Positions 1 through 8,121 of a stretch of 46,349 bases of DNA are shown piece after piece. Origin of the DNA: Sphaerotilus sp. (GTDB lineage Bacteria; Pseudomonadota; Gammaproteobacteria; Burkholderiales; Burkholderiaceae_C); NCBI RefSeq assembly GCF_013299175.1, contig NZ_JAAFKF010000018.1, forward strand, positions 1 through 46,349, in the 5' to 3' direction. The notes beneath the pieces are model-generated. The model ran no database searches. It saw nothing but the letters and a program-made list of their open reading frames with translations, and was not told the origin of the DNA. How positions within the stretch are numbered: the stretch's first letter is position 1; each line of letters begins with the position of its first letter. Both the position numbers and the translations under genes were made by a program.

Positions 1-1231
1 GATCGCCACGCTGTCCAAGGTGCTGCAGCAGCAGTCCGTGTTCACGCAGGAGGACCGCGACACGGACATCCTGGCGGTGAAGGTGCAGGGCGGGCGGGCC
101 TGCGTGAACCTGGCGATGGTGCGCGGTGGGCGGCACCTGGGGGACCGGGCGTACTTTCCGGCGCATGTCGAGGACGCGGTGGCGGTGGACGTGGGCGACG
201 AGGCGGACGATGCGGCGCTGGAAGCACCACAGGACACGGTGGCAGACGAGGCCCGCCCCGTCGAGGTCCGGGTGCTCGAAGCTTTCATCGCGCAGCACTA
301 CCTCGGTGCTGACTGCCCGCCCGTGCTGGTGACGAGCCACCCGGTGGCGCGCGAACTGATCGCCGCGCTGACCGACCACCGCGGCCACAAGGTCAGCGCC
401 CAGCACCAGCCCCGCGACAACCGCCGCGCCTGGCTCGACATGGCGATCAAGGGCGCAGAGCTGGCGTTGGCGCGGCTCTTGTCCGAAGAGGGTTCGCAGC
501 AGGCGCGCACGCGGGCGCTGGTCGAAGCCCTCGATCTGGCGCCGGAGGGCATCGACACCGGGCTGGACGGCCTGCGCATCGAGTGCTTCGACATCAGCCA
601 CACGGCGGGCGAGGCGACACAAGCGTCGTGCGTCGTGTTCGAGGGCCACAAGATGCAGCCCGGCCAGTACCGCCGCTACAACATCGCCGGCATCACCGGC
701 GGCGACGACTACGCCGCGATGCGCCAGGTGCTCACGCGGCGCTACGCCAAGCTGGTGGACGCGGTGCAGCAGGGCACGGGGCGCTTGCCCGATCTGGTGC
801 TGGTGGACGGCGGGCGCGGCCAGATCGGCGTGGCGCGCGAGGTGTTCACCACGCTGGGGCTGAACCTGTCGCTGCTGGTCGGCGTGGAAAAGGGCGAGGG
901 CCGCAAGGTCGGGCTGGAAGAACTCGTCTTCGCCGACGGGCGGGAGAAGGTCTACCTCGGCCACGACTCGGCCGCGCTGATGCTGGTGGCGCAGATCCGC
1001 GACGAGGCACACCGTTTCGCCATCACCGGCATGCGGGCCAAGCGGGCCTCAGTTCGCACCGGGGGCAGCCGGCTGGAGGACATCGCCGGCGTCGGGCCGA
1101 AGAAGCGGGCGCGGCTGCTGCAGCGGTTTGGTGGCGTGCGGGGCGTGGCGGCGGCGTCGGTGGAGGATCTGGCGGGCGTGGAAGGCATTTCGGCGGAACT
1201 GGCCGAGGAGATCTACCGGGCCTTGCGCTGA
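1..1231 (+). CDS. uvrC: UvrABC system protein C, 3' part (N-terminus outside window)
   Basis: Excinuclease subunit that makes both incisions during nucleotide excision repair. The frame is open from base 2, so about 409 C-terminal residues are visible out of the roughly 600 usual for UvrC; the GIY-YIG nuclease lies off the left edge. Visible parts are the region after the UVR (UvrB-binding) motif, then the RNase H-like 5'-incision domain with FDISH, LVDGG and AHRFAI (family catalytic Asp/Asp/His), then the terminal helix-hairpin-helix pair ([14 protein letters not shown] and [12 protein letters not shown]). It ends 78 bp before pgsA on the same strand, the frequent proteobacterial uvrC-pgsA pairing. 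Identification is secure; only the 5' end is missing. Confidence 0.97.
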   Translation, partial: IATLSKVLQQQSVFTQEDRDTDILAVKVQGGRACVNLAMVRGGRHLGDRAYFPAHVEDAVAVDVGDEADDAALEAPQDTVADEARPVEVRVLEAFIAQHYLGADCPPVLVTSHPVARELIAALTDHRGHKVSAQHQPRDNRRAWLDMAIKGAELALARLLSEEGSQQARTRALVEALDLAPEGIDTGLDGLRIECFDISHTAGEATQASCVVFEGHKMQPGQYRRYNIAGITGGDDYAAMRQVLTRRYAKLVDAVQQGTGRLPDLVLVDGGRGQIGVAREVFTTLGLNLSLLVGVEKGEGRKVGLEELVFADGREKVYLGHDSAALMLVAQIRDEAHRFAITGMRAKRASVRTGGSRLEDIAGVGPKKRARLLQRFGGVRGVAAASVEDLAGVEGISAELAEEIYRALR

Positions 1232-1309
1232 CCCTGCGTGGAGGGGTGCGGCCGTGTACCTGCGGGGACCGAACGCCCGGCGTTTCGTTACACCATGCAC
1301 AATGCGCGC

Positions 1310-1876
1310 ATGTTCTGGACCCTCCCCACGCTGCTGACCTGGGCGCGCATCGTCGCCATTCCACTGATCGTCGGCATCTACGAGTTGCCGATCGACATGC
1401 CGACGCGCAACCTGATGGCGACCGTGCTCTTCGTCGTGGTGGCGCTGACGGATTGGCTCGACGGCTGGCTGGCGCGAAAACTGAACCAGACCTCGTCGTT
1501 CGGCGCCTTCCTTGACCCGGTGGCGGACAAGTTCCTGGTCTGCGCGGCGCTGCTGATCCTGCTGCAGCTCGACCGGGTGAGCGCGATGGTGGCGCTGGTC
1601 ATCATCGGCCGCGAGATCGCCATCTCGGCGCTGCGCGAGTGGATGGCCCAGATCGGCGCGTCCCGCAGCGTTGCCGTCCACATGATCGGCAAGCTCAAGA
1701 CGACGGCGCAGATGGTGGCGATCCCCTTCCTGCTCTACGACGGGCGGCTGTTCGGCGTGATCCCGACGCGGCTGTGCGGCACGGTGCTGATCCTGATCGC
1801 GGCGGTGCTGACGATCTGGTCGATGGTGTACTACCTGCAGAAGGCGCTGCCCGAGATCCGTGCCAAGGCGCACTGA
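1310..1876 (+). CDS. pgsA: CDP-diacylglycerol--glycerol-3-phosphate 3-phosphatidyltransferase
   Basis: Committed step of phosphatidylglycerol synthesis in the inner membrane: CDP-diacylglycerol plus glycerol-3-phosphate gives phosphatidylglycerophosphate. The 188-aa product carries the full CDP-alcohol phosphotransferase signature D-x2-DG-x2-AR-x8-G-x3-D-x3-D, starting at DWLDGWLAR (residues 48-56) and ending at the Asp of DPVAD (about residue 73), with several hydrophobic helices around it. I chose ATG 1310 because family members usually begin MF-T-PT-LT; an in-frame ATG at 1295 would add five residues. There is no Shine-Dalgarno sequence, and a CACAAT hexamer lies 6 nt before the start, so the message may be leaderless. 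Confidence 0.93.
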   Translation: MFWTLPTLLTWARIVAIPLIVGIYELPIDMPTRNLMATVLFVVVALTDWLDGWLARKLNQTSSFGAFLDPVADKFLVCAALLILLQLDRVSAMVALVIIGREIAISALREWMAQIGASRSVAVHMIGKLKTTAQMVAIPFLLYDGRLFGVIPTRLCGTVLILIAAVLTIWSMVYYLQKALPEIRAKAH

Positions 1877-1899
1877 AGCCGGGTACCGGGCAGCTCTCC

Positions 1900-1905
1900 T
1901 AGAAT
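1900..1905 (+). promoter_or_regulatory. Putative -10 element (TAGAAT) for the HU gene
   Basis: TAGAAT lies 34 nt before the GTG start of the HU-family gene, in the short gap after pgsA. A transcript from here would have a leader of about 28 nt containing AGGGG at a sensible ribosome-binding distance. No convincing -35 hexamer is visible. Confidence 0.4.
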
Positions 1906-1939
1906 CCGTTCCCTTCCCACCAGGCACCAGGGGTTCCGC

Positions 1940-2212
1940 GTGAACAAGACCGAACTGATCGAGCACATTGCGCTGCAGGCCGACATTTCCAAGGCCGCCG
2001 CTGCCCGTGCCGTGGACGCCATGATCTCCGGGGTGTCGCAGTCGCTGAAAAAAGGCGAGCCGGTGGCGCTGGTCGGTTTCGGCACCTTCGTCGTGTCCAG
2101 CCGTGCCGCCCGCGAAGGCCGCAACCCGCGCACCGGCGCCCCCGTCCACATCCGCGCAGCACGCATTCCCCGGTTTCGGCCCGGCAAGGTGTTGCTCGAC
2201 GCGTTGAGCTGA
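1940..2212 (+). CDS. hupB: HU-family nucleoid DNA-binding protein
   Basis: Small histone-like protein, expected to act as a dimer that bends and compacts DNA. The 90-aa length is standard. It opens with MNKTELI, has the conserved core GFGTF at about residues 46-50, and the DNA-binding arm GRNPRTG followed by a terminal segment ending in PRFRPGK. It starts with GTG, preceded by AGGGG. HU and IHF subunits share this fold; the arm and length fit HU rather than IhfA or IhfB, but the exact paralogue (hupA or hupB) cannot be settled from sequence alone. It sits just upstream of tRNA-Val. Confidence 0.9.
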   Translation: MNKTELIEHIALQADISKAAAARAVDAMISGVSQSLKKGEPVALVGFGTFVVSSRAAREGRNPRTGAPVHIRAARIPRFRPGKVLLDALS

Positions 2213-2245
2213 TACAGTTGCGGACTCGCCGGACGGACGGTACCC

Positions 2246-2321
2246 GGGTGCTTAGCTCAGTTGGTAGAGCGGCGCCCTTACAAGGCGTAGGTCGGGGGTT
2301 CGAGCCCCTCAGCACCCACCA
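2246..2321 (+). tRNA. tRNA-Val (anticodon TAC)
   Basis: 76 nt including encoded CCA. The acceptor stem GGGTGCT pairs with AGCACCC, the D-arm is GCTC/GAGC, the anticodon stem is 2272-2276 with 2284-2288, and the loop CTTACAA places anticodon TAC at 2279-2281. The T-arm has the TTCGAGC loop. It lies 33 nt after the HU gene, and a perfect inverted repeat follows at 2374. Confidence 0.97.
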
Positions 2322-2373
2322 CACGGGTTCCTGTCATGTGTTCCGCCGCGACGGGTTGCGGTCATTTCTCTTC

Positions 2374-2397
2374 AAAGGCGAACCCCGGTTCGCCTTT
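2374..2397 (+). terminator. Inverted repeat, likely intrinsic terminator after tRNA-Val
   Basis: AAAGGCGAAC, a CCCG loop and GTTCGCCTTT form a perfect 10-bp hairpin. The flanking A and T runs are only three bases long, so it is a modest terminator that would read similarly on both strands. It separates the tRNA from the ppiD-like gene. Confidence 0.65.
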
Positions 2398-2442
2398 GTC
2401 GTGTCTGGCGCTGTTGCTTGCAGTGCTCCCTAGGAAGCTCAG

Positions 2443-4380
2443 ATGTTCGATTTTTTCCGTCGCCATACCCGCGTCCTGCAGTTCCTGCTGCTGCTGCTGA
2501 TCGTGCCGTCCTTCGTGGTGTTCGGCATCCAGGGCTATGACAAGTTCTCGCAGGGCAAGGACGAGGTCGCCAAGGTCGATGGCCAGTCCATCACCCGCGG
2601 CGAGTGGGACCAGGCCCACCGCAACCAGATCGAGCGCCTGCGCGCCCAGATGCCCAACGTCGATGTCAAGCTGCTCGACACGCCGGACGTGCGCAAGCGC
2701 GTGCTCGACGACCTGATCCGCCAGCGCGTGCTGTTCGCCGCGTCGCGTGACCTGCACCTCGTGCCCACCGACGAGCGCCTGAAGCGCCTGTTCGAGACCG
2801 ATCCGCAGTTCGCCAACCTGCGCAATCCGGATGGCACGGTGCGCAAGGAACTGCTGGCTGCCCAGGGCATGAATTCGCAGCAGTTCGCCTCCCGCCTCAG
2901 CCAGGACATGGCGCTGAACCAGGTGCTGCTGGGCGTGGGGGGGACGGCGGTGGTGCCGAACGCCGTGGCCCGCAGCGCGGTGGACGCGTTCTACCAGCGC
3001 CGCGACGTGCGCGTGCAGACCTTCGCCGCCAAGGACCATCTGGCCAAGGTACAGGCCAGCGACGCCGATCTGCAGGCGTACTACGACGATCCGAAGCACG
3101 CTGCGCGCCTGCAGTCGCCCGAGTCGGCGAGCTTCGAGTACGTGGTGCTTGACCTGCCGACGATCGCCCGCGGCATCAGCGTGCCCGAGGACGACCTGCG
3201 CAAGTACTACACCGAGAACGCTGCCCGCTACGAGCAGCCGCAGGAACGCCGCGCCCGCCACATCCTGATCAAGGTGGATGCCGGTGCGCCTGCCGAGGCG
3301 AAAGCCAAGGCCAAGGCCCGCGCCGAGGCGCTGCTGGCCGAAGTGCGCAAGAACCCGGCCGGTTTCGCCGATCTGGCCAAGGCCAATTCCGAAGACTCCG
3401 GCTCGGCCAAGCAGGGCGGGGATCTGGACTGGTTCGGCCGCGGTGCCATGGTCAAGGTGTTCGAGGACACGGCCTTCGCGCTGAAGAAGGGCGAGGTCAG
3501 CGGTGTCGTCGAGAGCGATTTCGGCTTCCACATCCTCAAGCTCGATGACCTCCGGGGTGGCGACAAGCGCAGTTTCGAGTCGGTCAAGACCGAGATCGAA
3601 GCGGAAGTGCGCAAATCGCTGGCGCAAAAACGCTATGCCGAAGTGGCGGAGCAGTTCTCGAATCTGGTCGAGCAGGAAGACACGCTGCAGCCGGTGGCGG
3701 ACAAGCTCAAGCTGACAGTGCAGCGCGCCGAGCGGTTCACGCGCGGATTCAAGGCCGAGCCGGGCAGCGCGCTGGCCAATCCGAAGGTGGCTGAAGCTGC
3801 GTTCCTGGCCGACAACCTGCGCAGCAAGCGCAACACGCTGGCGGTGGAGATCGGCGCCAACCAGTTGCTGTCGCTGCGTGTCACCGAGCACCAGCCGGCG
3901 CGCAAGCAGGCGCTGGCCGAGGTGCGCGAGCAGGTGAAGGCGGGCGTGCTGCAGGCCAAGGCGGCGCAGGCGGCACGGGACGAAGGCGCGGCCAAGCTGG
4001 CGCTGTGGAAGACGCAGCCAGCGGCGGCCGGTGCGCTGCCCGCGGCGGTCACGCTGTCGCGCGTCAAGACGCAGAATCTGCCGCGTGCGGTGGTCGAGGC
4101 GGTGCTGAAAGCGAAGGCGGATGCGCTGCCGGCCTGGGTCGGTGTCGATCTGGGTGACGAAGGCTACGCGGTGGTGGTCATCGAGAAGGTGCTGCCGGCC
4201 GATCTGGCCGAGGCGGGTTCGCTCGACAAGGCGCGCGAGCAGGTCGCGCAACTGTGGGCGCAGGCCGAGAGCGAGGCGTATTACACCGCGCTGCGCACGC
4301 GCTACAAGGCCGTGGTCCTCGACAGCGCGAAGGCCAAGGCGACCGAGGAGTCGGCCGCCGCGTCGTCCTCAGCGAAGTGA
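2443..4380 (+). CDS. ppiD: PpiD/SurA-type periplasmic folding chaperone with PpiC domain
   Basis: Inner-membrane-anchored periplasmic chaperone acting on newly exported envelope proteins. The 645-aa product has a short cytoplasmic start, one membrane anchor at about residues 13-31, a SurA-N/PpiD-like helical chaperone region (about 40-180), a parvulin PpiC domain (about 268-368, from RRARHILIK to FGFHILKLDD), and a long C-terminal region ending in an Ser/Ala/Lys-rich tail. Length and architecture match PpiD. AGGAAG lies just before the ATG. The parvulin fold looks complete, but isomerase activity cannot be read from sequence, and E. coli PpiD itself has little. It lies between two tRNA genes. 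Confidence 0.92.
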   Translation: MFDFFRRHTRVLQFLLLLLIVPSFVVFGIQGYDKFSQGKDEVAKVDGQSITRGEWDQAHRNQIERLRAQMPNVDVKLLDTPDVRKRVLDDLIRQRVLFAASRDLHLVPTDERLKRLFETDPQFANLRNPDGTVRKELLAAQGMNSQQFASRLSQDMALNQVLLGVGGTAVVPNAVARSAVDAFYQRRDVRVQTFAAKDHLAKVQASDADLQAYYDDPKHAARLQSPESASFEYVVLDLPTIARGISVPEDDLRKYYTENAARYEQPQERRARHILIKVDAGAPAEAKAKAKARAEALLAEVRKNPAGFADLAKANSEDSGSAKQGGDLDWFGRGAMVKVFEDTAFALKKGEVSGVVESDFGFHILKLDDLRGGDKRSFESVKTEIEAEVRKSLAQKRYAEVAEQFSNLVEQEDTLQPVADKLKLTVQRAERFTRGFKAEPGSALANPKVAEAAFLADNLRSKRNTLAVEIGANQLLSLRVTEHQPARKQALAEVREQVKAGVLQAKAAQAARDEGAAKLALWKTQPAAAGALPAAVTLSRVKTQNLPRAVVEAVLKAKADALPAWVGVDLGDEGYAVVVIEKVLPADLAEAGSLDKAREQVAQLWAQAESEAYYTALRTRYKAVVLDSAKAKATEESAAASSSAK

Positions 4381-4467
4381 TGGTGGTGGTAGTGGTAGGT
4401 CAGTGGTGGGTCAGAAGGGGCAGAAAATAAATACGCCAAAAACTGGCATGCCCAGAATGTTCTGATC

Positions 4468-4473
4468 TACAAT
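4468..4473 (+). promoter_or_regulatory. Putative -10 element (TACAAT) for tRNA-His
   Basis: TACAAT ends 12 nt before the mature tRNA-His, in a locally AT-rich stretch. A weak TGGCAT lies 18 nt upstream as a possible -35. Position and sequence fit a sigma-70 tRNA promoter. Confidence 0.5.
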
Positions 4474-4485
4474 AGCAATCTCTGC

Positions 4486-4562
4486 GGTGGCTGTAGCTCA
4501 GTTGGTAGAGTCCCAGATTGTGATTCTGGTTGTCGTGGGTTCGAACCCCATCAGTCACCCCA
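4486..4562 (+). tRNA. tRNA-His (anticodon GTG)
   Basis: 77 nt with encoded CCA and the extra 5' G (position -1) typical of tRNA-His. The 7-bp acceptor stem contains one G-U pair. The anticodon loop TTGTGAT gives GTG at 4520-4522, and the T-loop is TTCGAAC. It is followed by a strong terminator. Confidence 0.97.
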
Positions 4563-4572
4563 CTTGATGCAG

Positions 4573-4606
4573 AAAAAAGCCAGCTCCTCACCGGGCTGGC
4601 TTTTTT
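4573..4606. terminator. Strong bidirectional intrinsic terminator
   Basis: AAAAAAGCCAGC, a 10-nt loop and GCTGGCTTTTTT form a perfect stem with T runs on both strands. It ends tRNA-His transcription on the plus strand and can also end the convergent response-regulator gene, whose stop is at 4634. Confidence 0.9.
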
Positions 4607-4633
4607 CATGGGCGAAAGGCAGGGTGTAACGGA

Positions 4634-5332
4634 TCAGGTGTCCGTCTGGCGCCCGACCTGCAGACCCTCCTCCGGCGTGCTGGCCAGGGCGATCTTGCGG
4701 TAGACCACGCGGATGTGGTCGTTCACTGCCTGCCACTTGATGCCCATGTGGCGCGCGATTTCCTTGATCGTGTAGCCCTTGCTGAGGTAGGTCAGCACCT
4801 CGTTCTCGCGCGCATTCAGGCTGTCCGACAGCGTGCCTTCGAGCGCACCTGGTCCCGTCTCCAATGGGGAGAACCGGCTGTCGTGCTGGCGGAAATGCCC
4901 CAGCAGGCGACGCGCCATCGCGGGCGACAACGGCGGCTGGCCCCGCACGATGCGCTGCAGCTCCTCCACCAGCACCTCGAACCGGTCTTCCTTGAGCAGA
5001 TAGCCATTCGCGCCGCAGAGCAGGGCGGGGAAGAGGTGCTCGTCGTCCGAGTGCAGCGTGGTGGCGATCTTGATGGCCGGGTAGTCGCTGAGTTGTGCCA
5101 GCAGCTCCAGCCCGGCGCTGTCGGGTTGTTCCAGATCACACAGGATGAGGCGGAAGCTGTCCGCGTCGGCGCGTGCGCGCTCGCCTGCGCCGATGCCGAG
5201 CAGCGCGCGCGCCGACTCCAGATCGCTGGCTTCGCTGAAGCGGATCTCGTCGCTGAAACTCTCCCGCACGACACGGGTCAGGAAACTGCGGGCGACGGCG
5301 TTGTCTTCAACGATCAGCGCACGGATGGACAT
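4634..5332 (-). CDS. Orphan NarL/LuxR-family response regulator
   Basis: DNA-binding regulator of 232 aa. The N-terminal receiver domain (about 1-140) has the acidic pair E9/D10, the probable phospho-acceptor D66 in LILCDLEQP and the conserved Lys in GYLLKED. The C-terminal LuxR-type helix-turn-helix (about 165-225) begins LNAREN and continues through YTIKEIARHMGIKWQAV. AAGGA lies 8 nt before the start, supporting it over longer frames. No sensor kinase is adjacent, so the input partner is unknown. It is flanked by the tRNA-His terminator on one side and divergent surE on the other. Targets cannot be inferred. Confidence 0.88.
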   Translation of the reverse strand: MSIRALIVEDNAVARSFLTRVVRESFSDEIRFSEASDLESARALLGIGAGERARADADSFRLILCDLEQPDSAGLELLAQLSDYPAIKIATTLHSDDEHLFPALLCGANGYLLKEDRFEVLVEELQRIVRGQPPLSPAMARRLLGHFRQHDSRFSPLETGPGALEGTLSDSLNARENEVLTYLSKGYTIKEIARHMGIKWQAVNDHIRVVYRKIALASTPEEGLQVGRQTDT

Positions 5333-5463
5333 GGATGGGATCCTTGACGGGGGATTTGGTGCCCGATTATCAGGGCTGTGCGCCGTGTCCGTTGCCCTTG
5401 GTACCAGGGGCCGGGCCGCGAAAGAAGGTGGTCGGTGGGCACGCGCCTGCGGGGCACACTGCC

Positions 5464-5469
5464 TACAAT
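5464..5469 (+). promoter_or_regulatory. Putative -10 element (TACAAT) directly before surE
   Basis: TACAAT is followed by only 7 nt before the surE ATG, which would put the transcription start at or next to the start codon. No Shine-Dalgarno sequence is present. This suggests a leaderless surE message. Confidence 0.5.
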
Positions 5470-5476
5470 CGACCCG

Positions 5477-6235
5477 ATGCACATACTCGTAGCCAATGAT
5501 GATGGGTACCTTGCACCGGGTCTGCTGGCCCTGGCCCAGGTGTGCCGCGAATTCGCCGATGTCGATGTCGTCGCCCCCGAACAGAACGCCAGTGGCACCT
5601 CCAACGCCCTGTCGCTGCACCGCCCCCTGTCGGTGTGGACGGCATCCGACGGCGTGCGGGTGGTCAACGGCACGCCCTCGGATTGCGTCCATGTGGCGCT
5701 CACCGGCCTGCTGGACCGCCGTCCGGACCTGATCGTGTCGGGCATCAACAACGGCGCCAACCTGGGCGACGACACGCTCTACTCCGGCACCGTGGCCGCC
5801 GCCACCGAGGGCTATCTGTTCGGCGTCCCGGCGATCGCGTTCTCGCTGGTCGAGCACGGCTGGCAGCACCTGGACGCTGCCGCGGCCGCCGTGCGGCGCT
5901 TGCTGGCGGAGGTGCTGCTGCGGCCTCCGGCGGCGGCACCCTGGCTGCTGAATGTCAACATCCCGAGCCGGGCCGACGCCGCGACCTTGCCGGTGCAGGT
6001 CACGCGCCTCGGCCGGCGCCACGCCAGCGAGCCAGTGGTGCGCCAGCTCAGCCCGCGTGGCGATCCGCTCTACTGGATTGGCGCACAAGGCGATGTGCGC
6101 GAAGCGGGTGTCGGCACCGATTTCCATGCCACCGCCCATGGCCACATCTCGATCACGCCGCTGCAGATTGACCTGACCGACCACGCTGCGGCCCCACAGT
6201 GGGCGCGCTGGGTCGCATCTGCTGCGGGCGGTTGA
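5477..6235 (+). CDS. surE: 5'/3'-nucleotidase SurE (survival protein)
   Basis: Metal-dependent nucleoside monophosphate phosphatase of the cytoplasm, linked in other bacteria to stationary-phase survival. The 252-aa length is standard. Family motifs are clear: the metal-binding NDDGY near the N-terminus, [16 protein letters not shown] and [19 protein letters not shown]. The start at 5477 ([10 protein letters not shown]) matches the family N-terminus; the frame is open upstream but lacks family similarity. It heads the surE-pcm-nlpD-rlmD run, with pcm beginning 17 bp after its stop. Confidence 0.96.
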   Translation: MHILVANDDGYLAPGLLALAQVCREFADVDVVAPEQNASGTSNALSLHRPLSVWTASDGVRVVNGTPSDCVHVALTGLLDRRPDLIVSGINNGANLGDDTLYSGTVAAATEGYLFGVPAIAFSLVEHGWQHLDAAAAAVRRLLAEVLLRPPAAAPWLLNVNIPSRADAATLPVQVTRLGRRHASEPVVRQLSPRGDPLYWIGAQGDVREAGVGTDFHATAHGHISITPLQIDLTDHAAAPQWARWVASAAGG

Positions 6236-6252
6236 GACCGGCGCGCGTCGCC

Positions 6253-7119
6253 ATGTCCGATTCGGCCACGCGCAAACCCCGCTCGGGCCACTCCCGGCAC
6301 TGGCCCCTCAGCCTGGACCGGATGGAGCGCCCGACCAAGGCTGCGGGCATGCGCGCCATGACCACCGCCGATGCGCAAACCCTGCGCCCGCAGCGGCCCC
6401 TGTCCGACGCGCTGCGCGAGGCCAACCGGGTGCGCTCGGCCCCGGCCAACCACAGCGATCTGCAGGCATTCCGGCAGAACATGGTGCTGCGGCTGCGCCA
6501 GGCAGGGTGCCGAGACGAGGGGGTGCTGGCGGCCATGAACGCGGTTCCCCGGCATCTGTTCGTGGACAGCGCACTGGCCACCCAAGCTTACGAGGACACC
6601 AGCCTGCCCATCGGCCTCGGCCAGACCATCTCCAAGCCGTCGGTCGTGGCGCGCATGATCGAGCTGCTGCGCCAGCGGCCCGGTGGTCTGGCGCTGGAGC
6701 GCGTGCTGGAGATCGGCACCGGCTGCGGCTACCAGGCGGCGGTGCTGGCGCATGTGGCGGGCCGCACCATCAGCATCGAGCGTCTGCGCGGACTCCACGA
6801 CCGGGCACAGCGCCAGCTCGCCCCCCTGCAACTGCCCGGCATCACGCTGGTCTACGGCGACGGGCGGCTGGGTCACGCGCCCGCTGCCCCCTATGACGGC
6901 ATCATCGCTGCTGCGGGTGGCCGAGACCTGCCCGGTGCCTGGCTGGAACAGCTTGCCCGTGGCGGTCGGCTGGTGGCGCCGGTGCAGGATCCGGCCCTCG
7001 GCACGCAAGTGCTGATGGTCATCGACAAGCTCGCCGATGGCAGCATCGTGCAACGCATCCATGAAGCGGTACGGTTCGTCCCTTTAGAATCCGGCACTAG
7101 CGATTTCGGACTTTCCTGA
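6253..7119 (+). CDS. pcm: Protein-L-isoaspartate O-methyltransferase
   Basis: Uses S-adenosylmethionine to methylate L-isoaspartyl residues in damaged proteins, starting their repair. The 288-aa product has an N-terminal extension of roughly 70 residues rich in Arg and Pro relative to the compact E. coli enzyme. The conserved core follows: [11 protein letters not shown], then [15 protein letters not shown], and the SAM-binding motif [12 protein letters not shown]. The start at ATG 6253 is the first ATG after the surE stop; later in-frame ATGs (for example 6322) are possible, so the extension length is uncertain. Its place between surE and nlpD is conserved in proteobacteria. Confidence 0.94.
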   Translation: MSDSATRKPRSGHSRHWPLSLDRMERPTKAAGMRAMTTADAQTLRPQRPLSDALREANRVRSAPANHSDLQAFRQNMVLRLRQAGCRDEGVLAAMNAVPRHLFVDSALATQAYEDTSLPIGLGQTISKPSVVARMIELLRQRPGGLALERVLEIGTGCGYQAAVLAHVAGRTISIERLRGLHDRAQRQLAPLQLPGITLVYGDGRLGHAPAAPYDGIIAAAGGRDLPGAWLEQLARGGRLVAPVQDPALGTQVLMVIDKLADGSIVQRIHEAVRFVPLESGTSDFGLS

Positions 7120-7177
7120 GGTGATGCCCACCACCCCGTCCGACCCCACCTGAGGCTGCGGGCCTTCCCGATACTCC

Positions 7178-8104
7178 ATGACGACTCCCCCCTACCAGGC
7201 ACCTGGCTTCAGGCTGCTCCTCAGTGCCGTGCTGGCGATCACGCTGACCGGCTGTGCGTCCCATCTGCGCCCCCCGGCGCCGGTCGATAACCGTGCGGGC
7301 GCGACCCGCCCAGCGGTGACGACCGAACAACCCGAGCGCGTGCTGCCCGGTGCCGAGAACGCCGGCAAACCGGGCTACTACACGGTCAAGGCCGGTGACA
7401 CGCTGATCCGTGTCGGTCTGGAATCCGGTCAGAACTGGCGCGACATCCAGCGCTGGAACCAGTTGGACAACCCCGACCTGATCGAAGTGGGTCAGGTGCT
7501 GCGCGTGGTGCCACCCGGCCAGGATGCGACCCAGGTGGCGACCCGCCCGGTCGTGACCCCGCGCATCGAGCCACGGCCCATCGACACCAAGCCGGCGCCT
7601 GCCGCCACGGCAACGCCACCGGCTTCCGCGACCGGTGCGGCTTCTGCCGCAGGCAGTGCCGCCGCCGCATCGGCCCCGGCCCCCACGCCCGCGCCGGCTG
7701 CTGCCACCACCCCCGCACCGGCCCGCGAAGGCGACGACAACGTCAACTGGATGTGGCCCGCACAAGGCAGCGTGATCGGCTCCTTCGAGGACACCCGCAA
7801 CAAGGGCGTGGCCATCGGCGGCAAGCTGGGCGACCCGGTCTACGCTGCGGCCGACGGACGCGTGGTCTACGCCGGCTCCGGCCTGCGCGGCTACGGCAAT
7901 CTGGTCATCATCAAGCACAACGAAACCCTGTTGACGGCCTATGCCCACAACCAGGCGTTGCTGGTGCGCGAGGACCAGGTCGTGCGCCGTGGCCAGAAGA
8001 TCGCCGAAATGGGATCGAGCGACACCGACCGCGTGAAGCTGCATTTCGAGGTGCGCCGCCGTGGCAAGCCGATCGATCCGACCAAGGTGCTGCCGGCCCG
8101 CTGA
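7178..8104 (+). CDS. nlpD: NlpD-type lipoprotein: LysM plus LytM (M23) domain
   Basis: Predicted envelope lipoprotein that activates cell-separation amidases. The 308-aa product has a lipoprotein signal (LTGC, Cys26), a LysM peptidoglycan-binding domain (about 67-112, [10 protein letters not shown]), an Ala/Pro/Thr-rich linker (about 115-185), and a C-terminal LytM domain (about 195-300). The LytM domain looks catalytically dead: the first zinc-ligand region reads NKGVAIGG, without the H-x3-D of active M23 enzymes, and the H-x-H motif is reduced to LHFEV. Loss of catalysis is typical of NlpD/EnvC-type activators. It follows pcm as expected, but the next gene is rlmD rather than rpoS. Confidence 0.93.
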   Translation: MTTPPYQAPGFRLLLSAVLAITLTGCASHLRPPAPVDNRAGATRPAVTTEQPERVLPGAENAGKPGYYTVKAGDTLIRVGLESGQNWRDIQRWNQLDNPDLIEVGQVLRVVPPGQDATQVATRPVVTPRIEPRPIDTKPAPAATATPPASATGAASAAGSAAAASAPAPTPAPAAATTPAPAREGDDNVNWMWPAQGSVIGSFEDTRNKGVAIGGKLGDPVYAAADGRVVYAGSGLRGYGNLVIIKHNETLLTAYAHNQALLVREDQVVRRGQKIAEMGSSDTDRVKLHFEVRRRGKPIDPTKVLPAR

Positions 8105-8121
8105 GACGCTCCCGAGACTCC

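Noticed and set aside
2246-2321. tRNA-Val as an integration site for a mobile element
   Set aside because: No integrase, no partial tRNA repeat and only housekeeping genes nearby.
4381-4400. GGT-rich run after the ppiD stop as a functional repeat
   Set aside because: Short, imperfect and of a kind also seen after the stop at 33138; no evidence of function.
4573-4606. Possible small RNA between tRNA-His and the response regulator
   Set aside because: The hairpin is fully explained as a shared bidirectional terminator.
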